A DNA stretch of 64,000 nucleotides from Apus apus. Lineage: Eukaryota > Chordata > Aves > Apodiformes > Apodidae. Below the pieces are notes generated by a model, which was not told the origin of the DNA, made no database searches, and worked only from the letters and a program-made list of their open reading frames with translations. The position numbers and the translations under genes are program-made. Positions 39,801 to 48,049 of this stretch are shown here, piece by piece; the first letter of the stretch is position 1; the number at the start of each line of letters is the position of its first letter. The stretch is taken from positions 2,599,990 to 2,663,989 of the forward strand of contig NC_067286.1 in assembly GCF_020740795.1 (NCBI RefSeq), written 5' to 3'.

Positions 39801-42216
39801 AGAGGAAAACACCAAACAAAAACATGTGGGGCCATTGCATATCCCAGAATTCCTCCTTATTATTCACAGATTCCTAATTTGCCACCTGAAATACTTGTTC
39901 CTGATGCTTCAAGGGCTTTAGTTATTTCTGTAGGAGCATCTTGATTTAATTAGGGAACAGAGCCCAGTGACCTGACAGATTTGGATATATCGTGGTTACA
40001 GGTGCTCTTGTTAAAGCTTCTGCCCTCAAAATGAGCCACTGCTGTGACAAAATGAGCTTCCATGTCTCCAAACCTAGCTAAGCTGGAAGAACTTTGCCAC
40101 TGGCAAGGCTTATAATATCATCTCTGGGAAGAATTCATACTTACTTTATCCATGCGATCTTGTTCAACACCAAATTTCCCCCCATAGCCATGGGAAGCTT
40201 TTGGTCCTGTTTCAAGCTCCTTCTCTTTGAGGTTCTGGTGTTCTTGGAATACATTCTCTCTCAGCTGATGAATACTTTAAAAGACAGATAATTAAGCAGC
40301 AAGTTTTATTAAGAAAGTTTCAGAAGAGAACTTCAAAAAGATGCAAAATGAGAAGATGATAAAAATACAATCTTAAAGTTGAGTAACTCGTATCTTTCAA
40401 GCCCTTTCCATTTTTTCAGTGCACAGAGCACTTCATCATATTCTGAGAAAGAGAAACTGTTCCACGGGAAAACATGTTCTGAAAAAAAACCCAAAACAAA
40501 CCACAATGAAAGCAGTGGTTTTAAAATTAACATGGAAGGGCGTTTTGCTACTTGAACAACCAGTTACCCAGAATTTATATGTCCCTGGAATATATTTTCT
40601 TCTCACGTCCTAATTTAAGTCCTTTCCAACATTTTTTATTTAGATGGCAACTTTTCAGAATAGGGATCATCTCTTACCATACAGTCCCTATGGTAACAGC
40701 ACTCTGGTTCTAACTGAGCCTTTTGGACCCAACTGTAGCACAAAATAAAGATGCAAGGAGATGTGCACCTTCTCTTCCCCAAGAATTCCCATGCAACATG
40801 CAGGGATTGAACTTTGGTATCACAGGCTACATATCAGAAGGACAAACCAAGATGGTAATCTGTACTTCAAAACACTTCCCACCTGAGTTTAAAGCTTTCT
40901 CAGATGTATTCAGCCAGTAGGCATCACCACTGCCCACCAAGTGGGGCTGAGTACAATTGACCCCTGAAGAAAGCTGCACAGTTCATCCTCTCTCCACTTG
41001 CAACACTGATGAACACATATTCTTAGCTTTGTAACACAAGGGCTGATGCCTCAGAAACACACAACCAAAAGGAACATCACACAGATCTCCTGAAACTGCT
41101 TTCAAGTTAAGCCTTAGACACAGTTTCTAAGAAACACAAGATTCAGAAGACAGATATCTGTCTCACATAGCCCTCTGTGATGCATTCATTTGCTTTTCTG
41201 CCAGAGGGCTCAATTTGCCAGAATTTGTATGATTTTGGTAGCAGTTTTCTAAACAAAGCCCAGGAATTAAGGGACCAAATGCATCATTAAGGTACCAAAC
41301 TGAAGCTGCTCAGATCACCCAACACAAACTTCTCGCATAGCAGTATTGGCTACTGCACCAAAACAGAACACAGAAGCTTTCCAGACACAGGCAGGAAAAA
41401 GAACATTTCCAGTTACAATGAAAGATTTAAAGAGTTCTTGCACCATAGTTCTGATCTTAATTTCAGATCTGGAGATACTGACATATATGAAGGACCAGCA
41501 AGCTGGCAACTAACCAATCTTCTATGGAGACTCTTGTTTTAATTATGAAGATACAAGTAACTGAGAACAGAAGCCGCCTGGGATTGTGACTATTAATAAA
41601 CTTAAAAAGAGGGCTGCTTTACTTGATGTGCTCTTGGTGCCCGGATCCTTTCACAGTTTTAGCTCCCCAGCGTTGTTCTTTCTCACTCACATCATTCTGC
41701 AAAGGATACACATAAAAGGAGTTAAAAACTCAAAGATGTTAGTAGTTACCTGCACTTTAGGGTTGACAGCAAAAGCCTTCAGCTCTCAGTGAGATGAGAA
41801 GAGTTAGAGAAGCAGTGAAGGCCACCTTCACTTCTCTTCTACTGTGAGCCCTGTGCCTTGCCCACTGCTGAGCAGCTCAGAGCACACATTCAGCCCCAAG
41901 AAGCTGCTGCTTCTTAAAACAAACCTCTGCCATAGACTTCCCTGCAGTACCCAGCTGAGACAAGGAAGTTTAGTTAATCACTCACAGGCACAACCCCCCA
42001 ATTTCTCCCCCCCTCCAGGAACATGCTCCTGAGGGTTTCTTCTGCTGAGCCAGAGCCCCTGCCCTGAAGAACTGCTCTCTAAGGTGTTATGGAGTGCACT
42101 TCTGCTGGGTCAATACAATTCCAAAGCCATACCACAAAATCAGGGTCTGTCTCCCAGTCATCGGCTCCGTCATCCTGATGGACAGAAATGGTGTGGCCTG
42201 CAGTAGCCTTCCACAT
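21722..42216 (-). CDS. CTTN: CTTN, cortactin, complete coding region in 16 exons (553 aa)
   Basis: Cortactin activates and stabilises Arp2/3 actin branches in lamellipodia, invadopodia and dendritic spines. The exons listed separately sum to 1662 nt, or 553 aa plus stop (human 550). In order the protein has: an N-terminal acidic region with the Arp2/3-binding motif [11 protein letters not shown] (residues 18-28); 6.5 F-actin-binding repeats of 37 aa (about 80-318, signature GFGGK[FY]GV); a charged helix (about 345-395); a Pro/Ser/Thr/Tyr-rich region with SSPVY, equivalent to the Src site Tyr421; and a C-terminal SH3 domain (about 496-553) with [12 protein letters not shown] and FPANYVEL. The start is the ATG at 42,216-42,214, which begins MWKATAGH as in known cortactins. 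HCLS1 (HS1) is excluded because it has fewer repeats. All introns are GT-AG except the one after repeat 6, which has a GC donor. PPFIA1 lies upstream on the same strand and SHANK2 is convergent downstream. Confidence 0.97.
22097..22433 (-). mobile_element. CR1 LINE fragment, 3' end, - orientation, in CTTN intron 15
   Basis: Read on the - strand this is the C-terminal tail of CR1 ORF2 plus its 3'UTR. The peptide [20 protein letters not shown] and then [18 protein letters not shown] matches the family signature. The 3' end lies at the low coordinate, where the + strand reads TCACAGAATCATCC and GGTTGGAAGGGACC. It is a 5'-truncated copy lacking the reverse transcriptase core. Some frame is intact over about 76 codons, so it is not very old. 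Confidence 0.93.
22763..22834 (-). CDS. CTTN: CTTN coding exon 15: start of SH3 (aa 485-509)
   Basis: Encodes [20 protein letters not shown], then YQA. ALYDY is the first conserved SH3 motif. Acceptor CTTTAG, donor GCTG|GTGAGC, 72 nt. Confidence 0.97.
23794..23983 (-). CDS. CTTN: CTTN coding exon 14: Tyr-rich region (aa 422-485)
   Basis: Encodes [20 protein letters not shown], then [40 protein letters not shown] and YQA. Tyrosines in acidic contexts ([15 protein letters not shown]) are the likely Src-family sites. This is the most divergent part of the protein relative to mammals. Acceptor TTTTGCAG, donor CAAGCAG|GTAGAG, 190 nt. Confidence 0.95.
24077..24166 (-). CDS. CTTN: CTTN coding exon 13: proline-rich start (aa 392-421)
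   Basis: Encodes [20 protein letters not shown], then [10 protein letters not shown]. The Ser-Pro sites correspond to the ERK/PAK-regulated part of cortactin, and the Tyr of SSPVYQ aligns with the Src site Tyr421 (the following Glu of mammals is Gln here). Acceptor CAACTTAG, donor CAG|GTTTGT, 90 nt, phase 0 at both ends. The intron before it is nearly 5 kb. Confidence 0.95.
24167..29099 (-). other. CTTN: CTTN intron 12 (between coding exons 12 and 13)
   Basis: A 4.9 kb intron with GTCAGT donor and CAACTTAG acceptor. It contains the (GT)n tract and several unremarkable open frames. I saw no cassette exon or RNA gene. Confidence 0.7.
24414..24440. repeat. (GT)n(TA)n microsatellite
   Basis: A GT run followed directly by TA repeats in a CTTN intron, flanked on both sides by copies of CATACCTCA. 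Likely to vary in length between individuals. Confidence 0.85.
29100..29248 (-). CDS. CTTN: CTTN coding exon 12: charged helical region (aa 342-391)
   Basis: Encodes [20 protein letters not shown], then [16 protein letters not shown] and [14 protein letters not shown]. The Lys/Glu/Arg-rich composition is that of the cortactin alpha-helical region. Acceptor GTTACAG, donor GAG|GTCAGT, 149 nt, ending in phase 0. Confidence 0.97.
29774..29843 (-). CDS. CTTN: CTTN coding exon 11 (aa 319-342)
   Basis: Encodes [20 protein letters not shown], then IEA and one base of Val342. Acceptor CTGATAG, donor GCTG|GTAAGG, 70 nt. This linker after the repeats is less conserved than its neighbours, with the mammalian form differing in the middle. 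Confidence 0.95.
30931..30986 (-). CDS. CTTN: CTTN coding exon 10: final half-repeat (aa 300-318)
   Basis: Encodes [19 protein letters not shown], the terminal half of the repeat array, which brings the count to 6.5 as in mammals. Acceptor TTTTTAG, donor AAG|GTGAGT, 56 nt. Confidence 0.97.
32726..32836 (-). CDS. CTTN: CTTN coding exon 9: repeat 6 with a GC splice donor (aa 263-299)
   Basis: One whole repeat: [20 protein letters not shown], then [17 protein letters not shown]. Acceptor TTTTTCAG. The donor reads CAACAAG|GCACCG, that is GC in place of GT. The reading frame and the conserved junction [12 protein letters not shown] with the next exon fix the boundary here. The nearest GT, six bases on, would shift the frame. 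This is the repeat that alternative splicing removes in mammalian cortactin. Confidence 0.95.
34032..34142 (-). CDS. CTTN: CTTN coding exon 8: repeat 5 (aa 226-262)
   Basis: One whole repeat: [20 protein letters not shown], then [17 protein letters not shown]. Acceptor ACACAG, donor AAAG|GTATAT, 111 nt. It corresponds to the mammalian repeat that is absent, together with repeat 6, from the shortest human isoform. Confidence 0.97.
34730..34840 (-). CDS. CTTN: CTTN coding exon 7: repeat 4 (aa 189-225)
   Basis: One whole repeat: [20 protein letters not shown], then [17 protein letters not shown]. Acceptor TCTCTAG. The donor AAAG|GTTTTT has a GT but a poor match at positions +3 to +6. Length 111 nt, phase 1 at both ends, so the repeat could be skipped without a frameshift. 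Confidence 0.97.
35697..35807 (-). CDS. CTTN: CTTN coding exon 6: repeat 3 (aa 152-188)
   Basis: One whole 37-aa repeat: [20 protein letters not shown], then [17 protein letters not shown]. Acceptor ATGCAG, donor AAAG|GTGAGT, 111 nt, phase 1 at both ends. Confidence 0.97.
36319..36373 (-). CDS. CTTN: CTTN coding exon 5: end of repeat 2 (aa 134-152)
   Basis: Encodes [18 protein letters not shown] plus the first base of Asp152. Acceptor TTCCAG, donor AAAAAG|GTAAGT, 55 nt. From here on, the repeat exons switch to phase 1 and each later 111-nt exon is one full repeat. Confidence 0.97.
37064..37174 (-). CDS. CTTN: CTTN coding exon 4: repeats 1-2 (aa 97-133)
   Basis: Encodes [20 protein letters not shown], then [17 protein letters not shown]: the second half of repeat 1 and the first half of repeat 2. 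Acceptor TTTTAG, donor CAG|GTAAGC, 111 nt, phase 0 at both ends. Confidence 0.97.
37175..40144 (-). other. CTTN: CTTN intron 3
   Basis: A 3 kb intron with donor GTAAGT and acceptor TTTTAG. It contains T-tracts near 38,230 and 38,709. No coding or RNA feature is visible. Confidence 0.75.
40145..40274 (-). CDS. CTTN: CTTN coding exon 3: end of N-terminus and first half-repeat (aa 53-96)
   Basis: Encodes [20 protein letters not shown], then [18 protein letters not shown] and DRMDK. The first cortactin repeat begins at HGYGGKFGV. The acceptor is the A-rich TTTTAAAG, with the tract CTGTCTTTT just upstream; the donor is AAA|GTAAGT. Length 130 nt. Confidence 0.95.
41623..41696 (-). CDS. CTTN: CTTN coding exon 2 (aa 29-53)
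   Basis: Encodes [19 protein letters not shown], then HQEHI and two bases of Asn53. Acceptor TTTGCAG, donor ATCAA|GTAAAG, 74 nt. It continues the N-terminal acidic region and is highly conserved in cortactins. Confidence 0.96.
42133..42216 (-). CDS. CTTN: CTTN coding exon 1: start codon and acidic N-terminus (aa 1-28)
   Basis: The acceptor TTGCAG is followed immediately by ATG, so the initiator sits at the first bases of the exon. It encodes [17 protein letters not shown], then [11 protein letters not shown]. The DDW motif contacts Arp3. The donor is GTG|GTATGG and the exon is 84 nt, ending in phase 0. The 5' leader must come from one or more noncoding exons upstream, probably in the CpG island near 45.2 kb. 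Confidence 0.96.
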
Positions 42217-45200
42217 CTGCAACACCATCAGAAGAAGCACCGTCACACTTCAGTTACATATCAACTCACTGCATATTATGTACGAGCTGAAGGAGATGCA
42301 ACCCACAATTCCCAACACAGTATGTTACTTAACCACTTAAACTGAAGCTATAATAGCACTGCAAGCAGATTTGACCACTGGCTCTCAGGCTGTCTTTGCC
42401 AGCTGGTCTGAAAACCCCTTTTAGTTTTTCCTCTTGCCCCTGCAAAAAGGTTAGGAGCAATCACTGACTTGATTCCAGAGAGAACAAGGAAGTCTTTCCT
42501 TGCCCAAATTATTATGTGCCTTTTCTCCACTTACTGAAAGACTTCCCTTCAAACAGGTCTCTCCAAACCAACATCCACTTCCAAAGACTGCTGCTGATTC
42601 TGTGCATATACTTAAGACACAGGAATAGCTGTTTTTTTTCCCCCAGCCATTAGCAATGGTGAGCACGATACTGCTCATTAAGCAGTACAACCTACAGGTT
42701 CCTCTGTTGTGTAATGATTTCAGCATTGTGAAAGAAATCCAAACAACTGTAAGAATTTGCATGCAATCTAGACATCAGTCCACTTTGCCTGCAACAACAG
42801 AGCACACGAGTTGCTGCATTTCTCAGCTAATCCCTGCTGAAACACATGCACAAACTCAGCCTCTTGTCTGACTCCCAGGAGCAACAGAGGGCGAGTGCTG
42901 CAGTACTGACAGCAGGAAGCAAAACTCATAAAAAGGCAAGCAGTAACATCTAGAAACAACATTTAACACTTTTAAGCGGCTGGGCATCTCACTTCATGGA
43001 AAACTTATCCCCCTGTGGAATACCAAGTTGGACACTTTTAATTAACGCTTTTGAATGTGAGCAGTGAGCAGAACACCTGACTTGCTTGGTGATAGTGGCT
43101 ACATTTCACATCCTTTACTCTAGGTAAATCCAACCAAATAAATTCTAAAAAGCAAAATAAAACCAAACAAAATAAAGCTTTCTGTTCTCTCAGCTTTTTC
43201 AGGTACACAAGTTAGAGGAAGGATTTCTTCATCACTATTCAGTTCAGTTCATTAACATACCATCATTCTGTCCATTCACCTTTCTCTAAGAATAGATTAT
43301 AAGCATGATTATCATAAACTATTCCATTCCCACAAGCATAATCCAGTAGGCAGAACAAAAAAAACCTTCTTGTAAATGAGGAACTAATAATCCTTAGGTA
43401 AAGTGCACAGAGATTAAAAAAAAATACCATTTGCTCTACAGCCTGAAAGAATAAACCAACCAGCCAGTTTATGGAGAATTTCAGAATGTTCAGGGCTGGT
43501 AGCATGAATGAGAGCAAATGAAAAACTATCAAATACCAAGGTAGCAAACGACAGAGCAGCCTGGAAGGAGGGTGTAAGAGCAGAGCAGAGGACATCCTGA
43601 CAAAGCAGTAGTATGTTTCCCCTTCTGCTTCTTCACATCTCCTAATTCCTATGGCAATTAAGAAAATAGCATTTATTAAGTTACTTAATACCCAGGAAAA
43701 TTATCAAACGAAATATTCTTCATCAAAACTGTCAGAAAGCAGAACTGAACCATCTCAATAATGAAACTCAAGGTGGAATCCAAGTTCTAAGGCTGTAACC
43801 AAGCACAAACCTGGGGTCACTTCTAAGAGGGACAACCCGTATCCCTTGCTCCAGCCTGCTGCACACCGTGCAAGTCACACAGGACTAGAATTCAGGTGAC
43901 AAGAGCTGAAGAGCAGCTACTCATGTGCACTGTTACTCCAGATATTCTGTGCAAAAAACCAACTTTTTTTCCCCAAGTACTTGGTCCGTGCACTCACTTG
44001 ACTGTTTTACTTTGTGCATTCAGGTGTGCTTGGGCATTTAAAAGAACAAAACCTGCATCCTTAAGCCCAGATTTCTTTGCTTTCTCCTCAAACTCTCACA
44101 AGCAAGGAAGGATTTCACCTGCACAGCCTTACAAATTCCAGAACCCACCACGTTTCTCCCTAAATGATGCACACAGATGGCAACATTTTTCCACACCTCA
44201 AGCCTGCATTCTTTAAAGGGAATTAATTAGAGGAGGGCCCAAAAGCAGCCTAGTAACAAGGGATCTTAAGCAAGGCCTCCAATGGCTGGGGGGGGAGCTG
44301 ACAGGAGTAGCAAGCCTGGTCTCTGCTAGAGCAGCAAGCTGCAGCACCAATTCCAAGGCAGAAGGTGGAGAAATGCCATCTATTTATGAGTCACTGACTC
44401 ACACGGTCAAGTTTCTGAAGGAAAAAGAAAGAAAACGCTGGGGTTCAAAAGCAAAACGGAGGCTAAATATATAGATGGGACTCAGCTGGCCGGCCCTGCT
44501 CTCTTCACAGCTGACTAATCAGCAGCCCCAGCACCCAGCCCAGCCCCTTCAGCTGCGCCCCGGGGAACTCCCCTCTCCCCCAGGGCCAGCTCCTGGAAGG
44601 AACGAAGGGAAAGGCCAACGCTCGGAGCCCGGCCGGTAGCTCCAAGGCCTCCCCCGAGGCTTGAGGAAGGCACCCCGGGCTCACCCCGGCCTGGGGACCC
44701 GGCAGCCTGGGGCTCCCGGCGGCAGCAGCGCTCAGGACCAGGGCCGGGGAGGCTCCTCGGGGCTGCACCATCATCACCTCGGGCCCGTGCCCCGCAGGCC
44801 GCGGCGAGCTCGCCCCTTTCCCTTCACCGCCTCCCGAGCCAACCTCCCGCCACCCAAGCCCTACCGCGGAGACTTGATCCTCCTCCAAGCGACCATCTCC
44901 GGAGGCCTTCGAGCTGCGAGGCGGCTTTAGGGAGTCACGCAGCCCCGGCTCGGCCCTTCCCGGGGCAGCAGGGCCCGCCAGCCCCCTCAGGGAGCGGGGC
45001 CGGGATGAAGCCCCTCAGGCCCGGGATGAAGCCCCTCAGGCCCGGGATGAAGCCCCTCAGGCCCGGCCAGGCCGCAGCTCCCCGGCCCCACGGAAGGGCC
45101 GCCCCGGCCCAACAAAGCCGCCGGGCCAGGGGGGTGTGGAGAGGAGGGAATCGAGGCTGCCTCGCCCCACCACGCGAGGCAGGAGGGAGAAGCCCCGGCA

Positions 45201-45222
45201 ACCCCTTCCCCGCCGCGCTCAC
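42217..45222 (-). other. CTTN: CTTN 5' intron (before the coding start exon)
   Basis: The sequence between a candidate noncoding first exon in the CpG island and the ATG exon. It could hold another noncoding 5' exon that I cannot identify. No open frame here is convincing. Confidence 0.45.
45001..45065. repeat. 21-bp tandem repeat, three copies, in the CpG island
   Basis: Three essentially perfect copies of a unit beginning CGGGATGAAGCCCCTCAGG. Because the unit is 21 bp, one frame encodes a repeated MKPLRPG heptapeptide, which is a by-product. The array lies in the 5' part of CTTN intron 1, just downstream of the probable first exon. Confidence 0.9.
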
Positions 45223-45350
45223 CCTGGCACCCGCCGCCGCCGCCTCCCGCTCCGGCCGCCGCTGCTTCCCGGGCTGGCGGCGGCTGCTCCCGCTGCCGCG
45301 ATTTCCGCTTCTCCCGCTCTCCCACTTCCTCTTCCCGCACGGCTTGGGCG
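45223..45350 (-). other. CTTN: Candidate noncoding first exon of CTTN (5' end unknown)
   Basis: The - strand reads GTGCCAGG|GTGAGCGCGG, a strong splice donor inside the CpG island with its exon edge at 45,223. A second possible donor, CCGCG|GTAGGG, lies at 44,865. The transcription start cannot be placed from sequence; the right boundary given is nominal. Confidence 0.35.
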
Positions 45351-45450
45351 GCTCCAGGTGGGAGAGGGACCCGCCCCGCCGGGCGGTGCTGCCCCGGCCG
45401 CCCGGGAATACCGCGGGAAGCCGCACAGCCCTGGGGGCTTACAAGTCGTA

Positions 45451-48049
45451 AAATCATGTACCTGTGTTGTAGCTGCTCCTCTCCCTATTTCTTCAAAGCA
45501 GGAGAGGACCAAGCACTCCCACTTCAGAAGCCACAGAACCACAGAACAACAACAGACCACCCCCCTTCCCGCCCCCCTGCACGGGCAGGGACATCTCCCG
45601 CTCCCTCAGGCTGCTCCAAGCCCCCTCCAAGCTGCCCCTTCCACACCTGCCGGCCACGTTATTTCAGCCTTACTGCTCCGTTTCTCACCACCGTGCTCCT
45701 CTACTGGAGTCCGGAGGGGTTTCCAGCTCGTTGATCAGCAGCGGGCAAAAGGCTGCTCCCCGGGAAGCCGAGCGAGAGGTGCCGAAAAAGAAAGCAGTCC
45801 AGCGCATCAAACGCAGCCCGAACGCTTGGAAGTTGTTTGCCCGCTCTTGGCTTGGAAGCGGACTCAAAGGAACGACCTTTCCCGCACAAGACCTGGCAGA
45901 TGAACACGCAAATTCAAACTGTAACAGCAGGTAACACACAAATTATAGGCGAACAGTTTCACTCAGTTTTGGAGGGACAACTAGTTCCCAGGCTACCTCC
46001 AGTCACCTAAAGCCAAAGGTAGTCAGTTCAAACAGGCTCAATTCTTTTTTTTTCTGTATTAAACATAGGGTCATTTCCCCTACAAACCAAACACACAGTA
46101 TTTTCAAAACTGGGCTAAACTTGCTCTTAAAAAGAGGTCTGCTAGAGAAGAAAGAAGGCTCAAAGAACCATGGCCCTTTTGGCCTTACTTCTGGCTCTTG
46201 CTGTGCCCTTTTGGAGAGTCTTCATCTGTCCCCCCTGCTTACAGGTAGGAATATTAAACATTTATAGACCACTCTTCATCCATCCATTCCCACAGGCCAC
46301 ATAAAACCACAAGATGCTGCTATCTAAAAACAGGGTGGGTTTTTTTCTTCAAAAGTTACTATTAACAAAAAAATTAGATTAACACAATTTAGAGTAACTT
46401 GAGTTTAAGCAGCACACCGGACTAGGACCCTGAAAATGGAATTAAGAGTAAAGTTTAAAAAAGTAACACCTGCCTTTTAAAGGCTAACTCACTCCTTAAA
46501 TTGTTTCAAAAACACCATCCCTCAAGTAACACTTGCAATACAACACTGTGTCAATTTTGCTGCCCAGTAATTTTGCTGAGCACCTCCCATCTTCAGTCTA
46601 CCTTGTTCCAAGCATCAATTCTGCCTTGAACTACCTCACCTGTGCTCTGCTCTGACTTCTGGCACCACAAATCACTACTGTCCTCAGGACACTACAAAAG
46701 CAGCTTCTCATCTTTTAATTCTACATCAGTTTAAGAAGAGAAATTTAAGTTAAAAAAAAAAAAATCAGTTCCAAGATCCCCTGCTCGCTAAACATGCAAA
46801 AATTTTAAGTTTCAAGTTCTCACAGTTAATTCAAACATCTCCTCATTGCAGATAAAATGCATACTTTAATTTTTATAGCACTCTTTCCAACTGAAGCCTT
46901 TAAAGACATTTGGCAATTTACAAAAAGTTATATTTAACCAAGACTTAAAGATTACTGTAACATACCCATATGCCTCTTACACATGCACTTGCATGTTTTC
47001 CTTTCCTTATTAAAGTTGAGTGAGAAGTATTTTTCTCCATGTCCCCCAGATAGCTTTGCTGTATAATTCAGAAGGAAGTCAACACACAGGTTTGCCAGTT
47101 TGTGAAAGCTTTTTCTATTTCATTCATTTATTCCAGCTCTCATGTCAATTCCATTGTTCCATGACAGTTAAGGTTTTACAGCCTTAAAATAAGGTTTTTT
47201 TCTTTTCACATTTTACAAGTCTATTCCGCGTTGTTTTCACTTTTGAGAAGCAACAATACAGGACTTTGAACACCTACTATCACAGCAGTGACCAGAAATG
47301 TCTATGCACTTTTTTTCTAAACAGTGAAGTTTAGCTGAACAGTGAGTCAGGATCTCCTTCTGCAGTTTCACTTTAGCTTTTTCTAGAAAGGTAAGATTCC
47401 CTGGAAATATAAAAGAGACTGCAAATGATCAGATAGCAACTCATACAGACAAGCTAGACAAACAAGAGATGCATTTTTGAACAATGTTTAAAGGATCAGT
47501 CACAATATTTCTCCCCTCCATGCATTCCACATCCTGCTGTTGATCTAGAGGACATGATGAAATATGCTCCAGTACTGCTTCCATTATTCTGCAACTTTAT
47601 CCTTCTGTCTTCTCTTCTACACAGGAAATGGTTTACAAATATATTAAAATTGACATAAACAGCCCTATTGTGACCCAATTTTGCATTGGTTCCCTCGACT
47701 CCCATGTTTCTCCCCCAATATCACTATGGTCATAATCTCATTTTATTAACAAAGCAACTGTTGTTGCTATTAAAAAAAACCAACCAAACAAACAAAAAAC
47801 CCAGCACTTCAATCTTCATTACGTGGACCAGAATATACTGAAGTTATATGGTAGTTTTTGTTACTTTTTTAAAAAGTAAAACATACTCTAACTACAAGTA
47901 GGCAATTAAGCAGTTTTCTTCTGAAAACTGGTTTTCAAAAAAACTGATTAACGCATGTGAACTTGAACAATTCCAAAGAAAATGTCACATTTAATGGAAC
48001 ATTTTTCTCCTGGAGAAAAGTCATCATTTGAAACAAGATCTACAGGGCA
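45451..48049. other. Spacer between PPFIA1 3' end and CTTN promoter
   Basis: GC content drops from the CpG-island shore at about 45.9 kb to AT-rich sequence. No conserved exon is recognised. One short signal-peptide-like open frame ending at a splice donor occurs at 46,170. The remainder holds homopolymer tracts and nothing else I can support. Confidence 0.6.
46170..46244 (+). other. Short signal-peptide-like ORF ending at a splice donor (speculative)
   Basis: An ATG in strong context (GAACCATGG) opens a frame encoding MALLALLLALAVPFW and then RVFICPPCLQ, followed exactly by CAG|GTAGGA. If unspliced, the frame continues for 19 more codons to a stop. A hydrophobic leader plus an in-phase donor is what a first exon of a secreted protein looks like. 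I see no downstream partner exon on the + strand before the opposing PPFIA1 exons, and Leu/Ala-rich short ORFs occur by chance. I do not call it a gene. Confidence 0.12.

Larger units (their letters stand above)
44490..45450 (-). promoter_or_regulatory. CTTN: CpG-island promoter of CTTN
   Basis: A sharp rise in GC and CpG content (for example CGCCGCCGCCTCCCGCTCCG and runs such as CCGCCCCGCC, Sp1-like) in an otherwise AT-rich region, about 2.3-3.2 kb upstream of the CTTN start codon. No TATA box is visible, as expected for a CpG-island promoter. PPFIA1 ends more than 2.6 kb away on the same strand, so CTTN is the natural target. Large open frames on both strands here (up to about 255 codons) are the usual consequence of high GC content. 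Confidence 0.8.

Noticed and set aside
44935-45457. Overlapping 156-163 codon frames on the - strand
   Set aside because: Same GC artefact. Part of the peptide is the 21-bp repeat translated. The region is better explained as promoter and leader exon.
45136-45903. Open frame of about 255 codons on the + strand
   Set aside because: It lies in and beside the CpG island, is Arg/Pro/Ala-rich, overlaps other long frames on both strands, and matches no family. Stop codons are simply rare at this GC content.
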